From DASPXY01 sp038227745 (GTDB lineage Bacteria; Planctomycetota; Planctomycetia; Gemmatales; Gemmataceae): a stretch of DNA of 15,821 bases. The stretch covers positions 1-15,821 of the forward strand of contig JBBRPS010000142.1 in assembly GCA_038227745.1 (NCBI GenBank), given 5' to 3'. Under the pieces are notes generated by a model. The model saw only the letters and a list, made by a program, of their open reading frames with translations. It did not search any database and was not told where the DNA came from. This document shows positions 6,621 through 14,124 of this stretch, in pieces; the first letter of the stretch is position 1; each line of letters starts with the position of its first letter. The translations under genes and the position numbers were made by a program.

Positions 6621-7351
6621 TCTGGTTCCAGTGCAAGAACTGCGGCAAGCGGCACAGCCGTCCCGAGGCCTCAATCGGCACGATGGTCTTCTGCGACTGC
6701 GGCACCGGGACGACGGTGCCGTGGGAGAGCACGGTCGAGCCGCCGCCCGTGTCCGAGGCGCCCCCGCCGGCCCCCGCCGCGGCGCCGCTGCCGGTGCGGT
6801 TGGAGCCGGTCCCAGTTGGCGAGGAGCGCGTGCCGCCGCGGGAACGGCCGCCGGACCGGGCGGACAGGCCATCGCGGCCGCGACGCCTCGGCCCCCGCCG
6901 GCGCGACCCGCGCTTCTGCCTCAACCACGAGGAGGTCCCCTCGACGAAGACGTGCGCCGACTGTGGGGACGCCTTCTGCGCCAACTGTCTGCTGGAGTTC
7001 CGCAGCGTGACGCTGTGCGGGCCGTGCAAGAACTTCCGCGCCCGCATGATGCAGAAGCCGCCGAAGCTGTCCGGCAAGGCGCTGGCGTCGGTACTCATCG
7101 GCATGTTGTGCTGGCCGCTGGCGTTCTGCCTGCTGCCGCTCGGCGCCAACTCGGACGCGCCGGCGCTGACGCTGCTCGCCCTGGTGCCGCAGCTCGCGGC
7201 GCTGGTCCTGGGGGCGTGGGCGCTGCGCGACACCGAGGTCAACGCGCGCGTGAGCGGCCGGTCGCTGGCGATCACGGGCGTGCTGGCCGGGGGCGTGGCC
7301 TGCATCCTGGCGCTGTTCCTGGCGATCTTCCCACCGCCGGCGATGTGGTGA
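6617..7351 (+). CDS. Zinc-ribbon / B-box-type zinc finger membrane protein
   Basis: A 244-residue protein of unknown function. A short N-terminal zinc ribbon (C6, C9, C26, C28) is followed by a Pro-rich linker (42-98) and a B-box-like cluster (C101, H104, C113, C116, C121, C124, C134, C137). Three hydrophobic segments follow (about 155-175, 184-203, 217-238). The C-terminal part resembles DUF4190-type membrane domains. The start at 6617 is the ATG of an ATGA overlap with the RDD gene; the frame is open further upstream, but inside the RDD gene. GAGGGCGAAGG serves as ribosome-binding site. It has the same overall plan as the next gene, so the two may be diverged paralogs or partners of the RDD protein. 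Confidence 0.8.
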   Translation: MIWFQCKNCGKRHSRPEASIGTMVFCDCGTGTTVPWESTVEPPPVSEAPPPAPAAAPLPVRLEPVPVGEERVPPRERPPDRADRPSRPRRLGPRRRDPRFCLNHEEVPSTKTCADCGDAFCANCLLEFRSVTLCGPCKNFRARMMQKPPKLSGKALASVLIGMLCWPLAFCLLPLGANSDAPALTLLALVPQLAALVLGAWALRDTEVNARVSGRSLAITGVLAGGVACILALFLAIFPPPAMW

Positions 7352-7451
7352 GACCCACCCGCGAGACGTTTCCGGTGGGGGTGAGGGACTCCGAACGTCA
7401 CATGAAAGTGTATTGTGCGGAGGCGGGCCCCACGGCCCGAGTGAGGGCAAC

Positions 7452-8048
7452 ATGGTCGAGTGCCGTTACTGTGGCGAGATGTACCACGCCGACCCCGAGC
7501 GGGTCGGCGCCCGCTGCCGGCGCTGCCGCGAGCCGCTCTACGAGCGGCGCGAGGCCGCCCGGCCCACCGACGAGGCAACGCCCGTCGGCCAGTGCGCCGT
7601 CCACCCGAACAACGCCGCCGTCGGCGTGTGCCAACGGTGCGGGACCTACATGTGCGCCCTGTGCCGCACGCGCTGGCACGACCGGGCGCTGTGCCCCGCG
7701 TGCGTGCTGCGCGCCCTCGACGAGAAAGAGGTCAAGCCGGAGGACGTCAAGGCGCACCGCCGGCAGGCGATGCTCGCCCTGGTCTTCGGCGTCGGCGCCT
7801 GGACGCTGGTGCTGGTCGGGTTCATCGTCCCGCTGGTGTCGCGGGGCGGTAACCAGGGGCTCATCGTCATGGCCGGCCTGCTCGGGGTGGCGAGCTTCCT
7901 GCCGTCGCTGTTCGGCATCGGCCAGGCGGTGGCGGCCATCCGCGCCCGCGGCAGCCGCATGATCATGGCGACCTTCGGCCTGGTCCTCTCCGGCAGCCAC
8001 CTCGGCACTACTCTGGGCCTGGCCATCGTCGCGCTGTGGCACCGCTGA
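7452..8048 (+). CDS. Zinc-ribbon / B-box-type zinc finger membrane protein, second copy of the plan
   Basis: A 198-residue protein of unknown function. It has a zinc ribbon (C4, C7, C22, C25), a B-box-like cluster (C48, H51, C60, C63, C68, C71, H76, C81, C84) and three hydrophobic segments (about 106-130, 136-160, 170-194). The ATG at 7452 follows GTGAGGG at six bases; a TTG at 7413 in frame would add 13 Gly/Pro-rich residues and is less likely. The gap to the previous gene is 100 bp and contains TATTGT at 7411-7416, a weak -10 candidate, so this gene may be read both from the operon and by itself. The order ribbon, B-box, three helices equals that of its neighbour. Confidence 0.78.
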   Translation: MVECRYCGEMYHADPERVGARCRRCREPLYERREAARPTDEATPVGQCAVHPNNAAVGVCQRCGTYMCALCRTRWHDRALCPACVLRALDEKEVKPEDVKAHRRQAMLALVFGVGAWTLVLVGFIVPLVSRGGNQGLIVMAGLLGVASFLPSLFGIGQAVAAIRARGSRMIMATFGLVLSGSHLGTTLGLAIVALWHR

Positions 8049-8060
8049 TGGGGGTCGGGA

Positions 8061-8084
8061 CCCACGGGGCGCGCGGCCCGTGGG
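8061..8084 (+). terminator. GC-rich hairpin after the zinc-finger gene
   Basis: CCCACGGG (8061-8068) pairs with CCCGTGGG (8077-8084) around GCGCGCGG, 12 bases after the stop codon. The stem is perfect and GC-rich, but no U-tract follows, so it is at best an atypical terminator. It separates this operon from the promoter-like TATAAT of tyrA. Confidence 0.4.
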
Positions 8085-8123
8085 CTTGGCGGGTGTTCCC
8101 TGTCCCCCCTCCGCGATGCCAGT

Positions 8124-8129
8124 TATAAT
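8124..8129 (+). promoter_or_regulatory. Candidate -10 hexamer (TATAAT) for tyrA-purL
   Basis: A consensus TATAAT 41 bases before the tyrA ATG, in the context AGTTATAATCCC. There is no clear -35 (TGTCCC at 17 bases). Confidence 0.45.
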
Positions 8130-8170
8130 CCCTCCGTCGCCCACCGCCGCCAACGCATTCATTCGCATTG

Positions 8171-9013
8171 ATGAGAATCGAGACCCTTACCGTCGTGGGT
8201 GTCGGGCTGCTCGGCGGCTCGCTCGGCCTGGCTGCCCGGCAGCGCGGCCTGGCCCGCCGCGTCGTCGGCGTCGGCCGGCAGCGCGAGTCCCTGGAGCGGG
8301 CGCGCGTCCGCGGCGCCCTCGACGCCTGGTCGCTGGAACTGGAAGCCGGCGTCCGCGAGGCAGACGTCGTCGTCTTCTGCACGCCGGTGGACCAGATCGC
8401 CCGGCAGGCTTTGGCGGCCGCGGCCGTCTGCCCCTCCGGCGCGCTGCTCACCGACGTGGGCAGCACCAAGGCGGCCATCGTTCGCGCCGTCGACGGGCGG
8501 CTGCCTGACGGCGTCGCCTTCGTCGGCAGCCACCCCCTGGCCGGCTCGGAGAAGCGCGGCGCCGACCACGCTGACGCCTGCCTCTTCGAGGGCCGGCTGA
8601 CCGTCATCACGCCGGCGCCGCACACCGAGCTCGCGGCCGTGGAGCGGACCTGCGAGTTCTGGCGCGCCCTGGGCTCCCGGGTGCGCCTGATGGGCCCCGA
8701 GGACCACGACCGGGCACTGGCGCTGACGAGCCACCTACCGCACCTGCTGGCCTCGGCGCTGGCGGGCATCCTGCCGCCGGAACTGCACGACCTGACCGCG
8801 ACCGGCTTCCGCGACACGACGCGCGTGGCCGCCGGCGACCCATCGCTCTGGACCGCCATCTTCGCCCACAACCGCGCCGCGGTGCTCGATACCCTGCGCC
8901 TGTTCGGCGCCCGCCTGGACGAGTTCCGCGCCGCCCTGGAGGCCGGCGACATGGCGGCGGTGGACAACCTGCTCGCCCAGGCCAAGAGGGTACGCGATGC
9001 TCTGGGAAATTGA
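8171..9013 (+). CDS. tyrA: Prephenate dehydrogenase (TyrA family)
   Basis: A 280-residue cytosolic enzyme converting prephenate to 4-hydroxyphenylpyruvate with NAD(P)+ (tyrosine synthesis); use of arogenate instead cannot be excluded. The N-terminal Rossmann fold has VGVGLLGGSLG (9-19), FCTPVD (69-74) and DVGSTK (95-100). The catalytic histidine lies in GSHPLAGSE (H121). The helical dimerisation domain shows SHLPH (187-191) and GFRDTTRVA (212-220), whose arginines bind the substrate. There is no chorismate mutase or ACT domain, so it is the monofunctional type of normal length. An in-frame TTG directly precedes the ATG; the ATG at 8171 is preferred. No good Shine-Dalgarno is seen. The 3' end overlaps purL by 17 bp. 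Confidence 0.92.
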   Translation: MRIETLTVVGVGLLGGSLGLAARQRGLARRVVGVGRQRESLERARVRGALDAWSLELEAGVREADVVVFCTPVDQIARQALAAAAVCPSGALLTDVGSTKAAIVRAVDGRLPDGVAFVGSHPLAGSEKRGADHADACLFEGRLTVITPAPHTELAAVERTCEFWRALGSRVRLMGPEDHDRALALTSHLPHLLASALAGILPPELHDLTATGFRDTTRVAAGDPSLWTAIFAHNRAAVLDTLRLFGARLDEFRAALEAGDMAAVDNLLAQAKRVRDALGN

Positions 9014-11885
9014 GATCTCGCCGACCGATCGCGCCCACGACACGGAACTCGTCCGGGTCGAGACGGAGTACGCGCTGCTCGGCTACCCGCTGCCGCGCCA
9101 GGGCCACCTGCTCCTGGGCACCGCACGCGGCTACCTGCTGGAGGGTGAGTTGTCCGCGGACCAGGCACAACAGGTGATGACGGAGTTGCTGGTCGATCCG
9201 CTCGTCGAGGGCGCGGTGTGCGACCCACTGCCGTCGGGCGAGGGCCGCAGGCCGCCGACCGAGTGGACCGTCCTGCTCAAGCCGGGCGTCATGGATCCCG
9301 TGGCCCAGAGCGTCCGCGACGCCACGCGCGACCTGGGCATCGCCGTCCAGACCGTGCGCACCTTCCGGCGCTACATGCTCCCCGAAGACGGCCTGGCCGC
9401 CGCGCAGGAGGCGGCGCTGCGCAAGGTGCTCGCCAACGACGCCATCGAGCAGATCGTGGCTGGCGACCTGCACCTCGATCACCTCACGCTGGGCGAGACA
9501 TACTCTTTCCGCCTCGTCGTCGTGCCGCTGCGCGAGCTGGACGCTGCGGGGCTGCGCCTGCTCAGCCGTGATGGGCAGCTGTCGCTCAACCTCGCGGAGA
9601 TGAAGGCCATCCAGGAGCACTTCCGTGACCTGGGCCGCGACCCGACCGACGTCGAACTGGAGACGCTGGCCCAGACCTGGTCAGAACACTGCTCGCACAA
9701 GACGCTCAAGGGCAAGATCGACTTCGACGGCCGGCGCATCGACAACCTGCTCAAGGAGACGATCTTCGGCGCGACGCAGGAGCTGCGGCGCCGCTTCGGG
9801 CCGGACGACTGGTGCGTGAGCGTCTTCGAGGACAACGCGGGCGTGGTGCGCTTCGACGAGAAGTATCACGTCTGCTTCAAGGTGGAGACGCACAACCACC
9901 CGTCGGCGATCGAGCCGTACGGCGGGGCGAACACGGGCCTGGGCGGCGTGATCCGCGACCCGCTCGGCACTGGCCTGGGCGCCCGACCGATCTGCAACAC
10001 CGACGTCTTCTGCTTCGCCCCGCCCGACACGCCGCCCGAGGCGCTGCCGGCGGGCGTGCTGCACCCGCGCAAGGTGATGAAGGGCGTGGTGGCGGGCGTG
10101 CGCGACTACGGCAACCGTATGGGCATCCCGACCGTGAACGGGGCCGTCGTTTTCGACCCGCGCTACCTGGGCAACCCGCTGGTCTACTGCGGCACGGTCG
10201 GCCTGATCCCGGTGGACCGCGCCCGCAAGGAGGCGCGGCCGGGCGACCTGATCGTGGCGGTCGGCGGCCGTACCGGGCGCGACGGCATCCACGGGGCGAC
10301 GTTCTCGTCGATTGAGTTGACGTCGGAGTCGGAGAAGGTGAGCGGCGGCGCCGTGCAGATCGGCAACGCCATCACGGAGAAGAAGGTGCTCGACGTGCTG
10401 CTGCAGGCGCGCGACCGCGGCCTGTACCACGCGATCACCGACTGCGGCGCCGGCGGCTTCAGCTCCGCGGTCGGCGAGATGGGCGAGAAGCTGGGCGCGG
10501 AGGTGCATCTCGACCGGGCGCCGCTGAAGTACGAGGGCCTGTCGTATACGGAGATCTGGATCTCCGAGGCGCAGGAGCGAATGGTGCTGGCAGTGCCGCC
10601 GGATCAGTGGCCGGCGCTGCAGGCGCTGTGCGCCGGCGAGGACGTGGAGGCGACGGCGCTGGGGACGTTCGAGACGACGGGCCGGCTGCGGCTGTACTAC
10701 CGCGGCGAGCAGGTCGGCGACCTCGACATGAAGTTCCTGCACGACGGCCGGCCGCCGGTGGTGCGCCAGGCGACGTGGCAGCCGCCCCCGCACCGTCCCG
10801 CGCCCCCCCGCACCGGGAAGACAAACTTCACCGACGACCTGCTCAAGATCCTCTCTTCGTACAGCGTCTGCAGCAAGGAGTGGATCGTCCGGCAATACGA
10901 CCACGAGGTGCAGGGCGGGACCGTCGTCAAGCCGCTGGTCGGCGTCCACGACGACGGGCCGGGCGATGCGGCGGTGGTGACGCCGGTGCTGGGTTCGTGG
11001 GCCGGACTGGCGGTCGGCTGCGGCATCAACCCGCGCTACGGCGACCTCGACCCCTACGCGATGGCGGCGGCCGCGATCGACGAGGCGGTGCGCAACGTGG
11101 TGGCCGTCGGCGCCGACCCGGCGCGCATCGCCCTGCTCGACAATTTCTGCTGGGGCAACACCGACCGCCCGGAAGTGCTCGGCTCGCTGGTGCGCGCCGC
11201 CGAGGCCTGCCGCGACGTGGTCCTGGCCTACGGCATGCCGTTCATCAGCGGCAAGGACAGCCTGAACAACGAATTCCGCTCCGGTGACCGCGTCATCGTC
11301 ATCCCGCCGACACTGCTCATCAGCGCCCTGGGGCGCGTGCCGGACGTGCGCGGGTGCGTGACGATGGACCTCAAGGAGCCGGGCAACCTGCTGTACCTCG
11401 TCGGCGTCACCCGCGACGAGTTGGGTGGCTCGCACTACCACCTCGTCAACGGGGTGGAGGGCGGGACGCCCCCGCGCGTCGATGTGGCGCTGGCGCCGGT
11501 GATCTTCCGCAAGCTCCATGAGGCGATCCTGCGCGGGCTGATCCGTGCGTGCCACGATCTCAGCGAGGGCGGGCTGGCAGTGACGCTCGCGGAGATGGCG
11601 TTCGCCGGCGGCGTTGGCGCCGACATCACGGACCTGCGTGCCCCCGCCGCCGCCGAACCGGCCGAGGTGCTGCTATTCTCCGAGTCCACGACGCGCTTTG
11701 TCCTCGAAGTGACACCGGGGAACGCGGCGGCACTGCAAGGGCTGTTCGGCGATGAAGGACCCCTGCGGCGGATAGGGCAGACGGTGCAGGAGCAGCGACT
11801 GCGGATCAAGGGGGGCGGCGGATGGCTGGTGGACGCGGCCCTTGCGGACTTGAAGGAAGCCTGGCAGCGGCCGCTGCGGTGGTAA
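8997..11885 (+). CDS. purL: Phosphoribosylformylglycinamidine synthase, PurL subunit with fused PurS-like N-terminus
   Basis: A 962-residue enzyme of purine synthesis, making FGAM from FGAR, ATP and glutamine-derived ammonia. The region from about residue 195 is a complete small-type PurL (usual length about 740): TWSEHCSHKT (227-236), KVETHNHPSAIEPYGG (295-310), TDCGAGGFSSAVGE (481-494), QYDHEVQGG (633-641), NPRYGDLDPY (678-687) and FISGKDSLNNEF (749-760). The first 190 residues are extra. Residues 1-75 (with GYLLEGELSADQA, LLVDPLVE) and 90-127 (VLLKPGVMDP) look like two PurS-type segments, as in the N-terminal domain of long PurL. There is no glutaminase (PurQ) domain, so a separate PurQ must exist outside this window. 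The ATG at 8997 lies inside tyrA and follows AGAGGG. Confidence 0.94.
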   Translation: MLWEIEISPTDRAHDTELVRVETEYALLGYPLPRQGHLLLGTARGYLLEGELSADQAQQVMTELLVDPLVEGAVCDPLPSGEGRRPPTEWTVLLKPGVMDPVAQSVRDATRDLGIAVQTVRTFRRYMLPEDGLAAAQEAALRKVLANDAIEQIVAGDLHLDHLTLGETYSFRLVVVPLRELDAAGLRLLSRDGQLSLNLAEMKAIQEHFRDLGRDPTDVELETLAQTWSEHCSHKTLKGKIDFDGRRIDNLLKETIFGATQELRRRFGPDDWCVSVFEDNAGVVRFDEKYHVCFKVETHNHPSAIEPYGGANTGLGGVIRDPLGTGLGARPICNTDVFCFAPPDTPPEALPAGVLHPRKVMKGVVAGVRDYGNRMGIPTVNGAVVFDPRYLGNPLVYCGTVGLIPVDRARKEARPGDLIVAVGGRTGRDGIHGATFSSIELTSESEKVSGGAVQIGNAITEKKVLDVLLQARDRGLYHAITDCGAGGFSSAVGEMGEKLGAEVHLDRAPLKYEGLSYTEIWISEAQERMVLAVPPDQWPALQALCAGEDVEATALGTFETTGRLRLYYRGEQVGDLDMKFLHDGRPPVVRQATWQPPPHRPAPPRTGKTNFTDDLLKILSSYSVCSKEWIVRQYDHEVQGGTVVKPLVGVHDDGPGDAAVVTPVLGSWAGLAVGCGINPRYGDLDPYAMAAAAIDEAVRNVVAVGADPARIALLDNFCWGNTDRPEVLGSLVRAAEACRDVVLAYGMPFISGKDSLNNEFRSGDRVIVIPPTLLISALGRVPDVRGCVTMDLKEPGNLLYLVGVTRDELGGSHYHLVNGVEGGTPPRVDVALAPVIFRKLHEAILRGLIRACHDLSEGGLAVTLAEMAFAGGVGADITDLRAPAAAEPAEVLLFSESTTRFVLEVTPGNAAALQGLFGDEGPLRRIGQTVQEQRLRIKGGGGWLVDAALADLKEAWQRPLRW

Positions 11886-11920
11886 CGGGAGGATGGTGGC
11901 GCGAGCGGGCTCGCCGTCGG

Positions 11921-11926
11921 TACAAT
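11921..11926 (+). promoter_or_regulatory. Candidate -10 hexamer (TACAAT) for the Septu-like operon
   Basis: TACAAT lies in the 126-bp gap after purL, 85 bases before the ptuA-like ATG. A weak GCGAG/CTCGC hairpin (11901-11914) precedes it. If transcription starts about 7 bases after it, the in-frame GTG at 11931 would be at the very 5' end of the message, which supports the ATG at 12012 as the start. Confidence 0.35.
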
Positions 11927-12011
11927 AGTCGTGACCGGCAGCCGACGCCGCGGGTGCTCACCAGAGCCCCCTTGGCGTACCCCCCGCAGCCCCTGTGAGG
12001 CGCGACCCGTC

Positions 12012-13337
12012 ATGCTCGTGCGAGAACTGAGGCTCGACAATATCCGCTGCTTCGACAGTGCGGTCCTCCGTTTTACGCGCGGAGGGGAGCCCTGCCGATG
12101 GGTGACTTTCCTGGGTGAAAACGGCGGCGGGAAAAGCACCGCGTTGCAAGCGCTGGGCCTCCTGTTGGCGGGACCGGAGGGGGCCAGGCAACTTCTGCCG
12201 CGACCCCTGGGGTGGCTCGGTGACGAGGATCGCCCCGGGAAGATCTCCACGCGCGTCCAGCAAGGCGCGAAGGATCCTGGGACGCTCCCGAAGTCCGGGA
12301 CCGCCGGCGCGATCGGCTACGGCTTCCTCCTGACCGGCGGGAAGCGGCTGAGCATCCGCAACAAGATCTTCACCGAACCGACCATTGAGGAGGCGGATAC
12401 CAAGCGCCTCCGTTGGCTGCGCGCCCATGCGTTCACCTCGACGGGGACCGGCTGGTTCGCCGCCGGCTATGGCGCGTTTCGGCGCCTCAGCCGTTCCGGC
12501 CAGGTGGTCGTGCCTTCCCTCGACCCCCCGGCACGCTACACCAACTTTCTCTCCCAGTTCGACGAGGACCAGCCCCGCGCCTCCTTTGAGCGGTGGATCG
12601 TCTACCTCGACTACCGGATCGCCAAGCAGAAGGATCGGCACGCACTGCATCAACGGGACCTGGGGGTGGCGGCGATTAACCGCCTGCTCCCCTCGGGGGC
12701 CCGCTTCGACAGCGTCACCCCAGACGGGCGGCTCCTGTTCGCGGTCCACGGTCGCACCGTCCCGACGGCGGGGCTGAGCGACGGCTACCGGAGCGTCATC
12801 GCCCTGGGGGGGGATCTGCTGTGGCGTCTCCTCCAGGCGTTCCCCGCGAGTGACGAGTCGCTCCGGGAAGAGGGCGTCGTCCTCATCGACGAACTGGACA
12901 TCCATCTGCACCCCGTCTGGCAGCGGCAGATCGCCGGCTGGCTGCGCGAACAGTTCCCGAACCTCCAATTCATCGTCGCGACGCACAGCCCGCTCATCGC
13001 GGCAGGGGCGGGGGACGGCGCCCTGACTCTCCGGTTTGTCCTTGAAGAGGGGAGGGCCGTGGTGAGACCGATTGAGAATATCGCCGCCATGAGCGTGGAC
13101 CGCGTCCTGCAGAGCGAGGCGTTCGGCCTGCTGTCGGCTTACTCCCCTCAGACCCAGGCGAAAATCGATCGCTACGATGCGTTGCAGCAGAAGGACGGTC
13201 AGCGGACGACGCAAGAAGAGGCCGAACTCCGGTCGTTGTCCGATTTCATGGAAACCGCCCGTCCCATCGGCGGTCCTCCTCCTCCGGGTTCGCTCGACGC
13301 GAGGATTGAAGCGTATCTGGAGAAGGTCCTGAAATGA
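12012..13337 (+). CDS. ptuA: AAA/ABC-type ATPase of a Septu-like defence system (PtuA-like)
   Basis: A 441-residue ATPase of the SMC/ABC-like class used in defence systems. It shows Walker A GENGGGKST (35-43), an ABC-type signature LSDGY (255-259), Walker B VVLIDE (289-294), the D-loop ELDIHLHP (294-301) and a switch THS (324-326). The AGYGAFRR stretch (151-158) is typical of this ATPase group. There is no TOPRIM domain, so it is not an OLD nuclease. The next gene, overlapping by ATGA, is an HNH nuclease; this pair is the Septu (PtuA/PtuB) arrangement, where the ATPase controls a nuclease that acts on phage infection. The ATG at 12012 is chosen because the frame upstream to the GTG at 11931 is Pro/Arg-rich without domain content and LVRELRLDNIRCF is the usual N-terminus. 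GAGG sits 11 bases upstream. Third codon positions look less strictly G/C than in purL. Confidence 0.85.
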   Translation: MLVRELRLDNIRCFDSAVLRFTRGGEPCRWVTFLGENGGGKSTALQALGLLLAGPEGARQLLPRPLGWLGDEDRPGKISTRVQQGAKDPGTLPKSGTAGAIGYGFLLTGGKRLSIRNKIFTEPTIEEADTKRLRWLRAHAFTSTGTGWFAAGYGAFRRLSRSGQVVVPSLDPPARYTNFLSQFDEDQPRASFERWIVYLDYRIAKQKDRHALHQRDLGVAAINRLLPSGARFDSVTPDGRLLFAVHGRTVPTAGLSDGYRSVIALGGDLLWRLLQAFPASDESLREEGVVLIDELDIHLHPVWQRQIAGWLREQFPNLQFIVATHSPLIAAGAGDGALTLRFVLEEGRAVVRPIENIAAMSVDRVLQSEAFGLLSAYSPQTQAKIDRYDALQQKDGQRTTQEEAELRSLSDFMETARPIGGPPPPGSLDARIEAYLEKVLK

Positions 13338-14023
13338 TCGAGGTGGATCGGCCGGCCCAACCACGCCTCCTCGCGAAGAGAGCGGCCCAATGGTGCCAGC
13401 GGCTGTTGACCGCCCGGGAGGCCTATCACTCGGAGAAGTCGGCGCACCTGAAGCGGGCGGTGGAGCGGGCGGAAGAGAAGTACCGTCACGAGGAGGTCAA
13501 ACAAGCGCTGGTGGCGATGTTCCATGGCAAGTGCGCTTACTGTGAGAGCAAGATCACCCACGTCGATTACGGACACATCGAACACTATCGACCCAAGTCG
13601 CGCTACCCCGGGCAGACGTTCACCTGGGGTAACCTTTTCCTCGCTTGTGGCGTGTGCAACGGGCCGGGCCACAAGGCCGATCTCTTCCCGTCACGGCAAG
13701 AGGGTGGGCCCCTCGTCAACCCTTGCGATGACGAGCCTGAGCGCCATTTCGAGTTCCGCTACGATCCAGAAGCGCAACTCGCCAGTATTTACGGACGGAC
13801 ACGCCGCGGGCGCACCACGGTGAAAGTTCTCGGCTTGAATCGCCCGGAACTCCGAGCCTATCGTTCGCGCCAGTTCCGGCTCCTGCTCGCGCTGGCCCGC
13901 CTCGCTCGACAGGATGAGGAGGCGCGAGCCCTGGTGGAGCAGGCGAAGCAGGCCGACCAACAGTACACGGCGTTTGCGCGGCACCTCCCCGTTGCCGGCA
14001 CGGAGGCGGCGCCATCGTCGTGA
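13334..14023 (+). CDS. ptuB: HNH endonuclease of a Septu-like defence system (PtuB-like, TIGR02646 type)
   Basis: A 229-residue HNH nuclease. Motifs in order: CAYC (67-70, zinc), GHIEHYRPKS (80-89, with catalytic H84 expected), TWGNLFLAC (97-105), C105 and C108-N109 (second zinc pair and the Asn of HNH), K114, FPS (118-120) and PLVNPCDDEPERHFEF (126-141). This order of HNH motifs and the following NPCDDEP segment match the nuclease of Septu systems and of retrons carrying PtuA/PtuB. The N-terminal 60 residues and the C-terminal part after 165 are helical. It starts within the stop of the ATPase gene (ATGA), so the products are made in a coupled way. No reverse transcriptase is nearby, so it is a stand-alone Septu rather than a retron. 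It ends 101 bp before the convergent ruvX gene. Confidence 0.87.
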   Translation: MIEVDRPAQPRLLAKRAAQWCQRLLTAREAYHSEKSAHLKRAVERAEEKYRHEEVKQALVAMFHGKCAYCESKITHVDYGHIEHYRPKSRYPGQTFTWGNLFLACGVCNGPGHKADLFPSRQEGGPLVNPCDDEPERHFEFRYDPEAQLASIYGRTRRGRTTVKVLGLNRPELRAYRSRQFRLLLALARLARQDEEARALVEQAKQADQQYTAFARHLPVAGTEAAPSS

Positions 14024-14050
14024 GCCGCTCGGACGTGCCTGAGCCGCCCA

Positions 14051-14065
14051 ATCCCACAGCGGGAT
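14051..14065. terminator. Weak hairpin between convergent ptuB and ruvX
   Basis: ATCCC (14051-14055) and GGGAT (14061-14065) form a 5-bp stem in the 101-bp convergent gap, where a bidirectional terminator is expected. There is no U-tract on either strand and the stem is short, so support is thin. Confidence 0.2.
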
Positions 14066-14124
14066 CGACGCTCGCGGGCAGAGGCCGGGCAGAACGGGCG
14101 GTTGCGAGGTCACGGCGCTGGCCC

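Noticed and set aside
7413..7451. TTG start extending the second zinc-finger protein
   Set aside because: The ATG at 7452 has a good ribbon N-terminus and a well spaced GAGGG; the extension is Gly/Pro-rich with no similarity to the neighbour.
9681..11555. 624-residue open frame on the minus strand opposite purL
   Set aside because: It lies antisense to a strongly conserved enzyme and is rich in Arg, His, Ala and Val without motifs; a GC shadow.
11886..12011. Possible retron non-coding RNA upstream of the PtuA/PtuB pair
   Set aside because: The gap is only 126 bp, holds no long inverted repeat typical of msr-msd, and there is no reverse transcriptase gene in the window.
11931..12011. GTG start adding 27 residues to the ptuA-like protein
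   Set aside because: The added residues are Pro/Arg-rich, the GTG lies right after a -10-like TACAAT, and LVRELRLDNIRCF is the natural beginning of this ATPase type.
11958..13364. 468-residue open frame opposite the ptuA-like gene
   Set aside because: The plus strand has all ATPase motifs and the minus-strand product has none.
12012..14023. OLD-family nuclease or Gabija-like system
   Set aside because: The ATPase has no TOPRIM domain after the ATPase core and the partner is an HNH nuclease, not a UvrD-like helicase.
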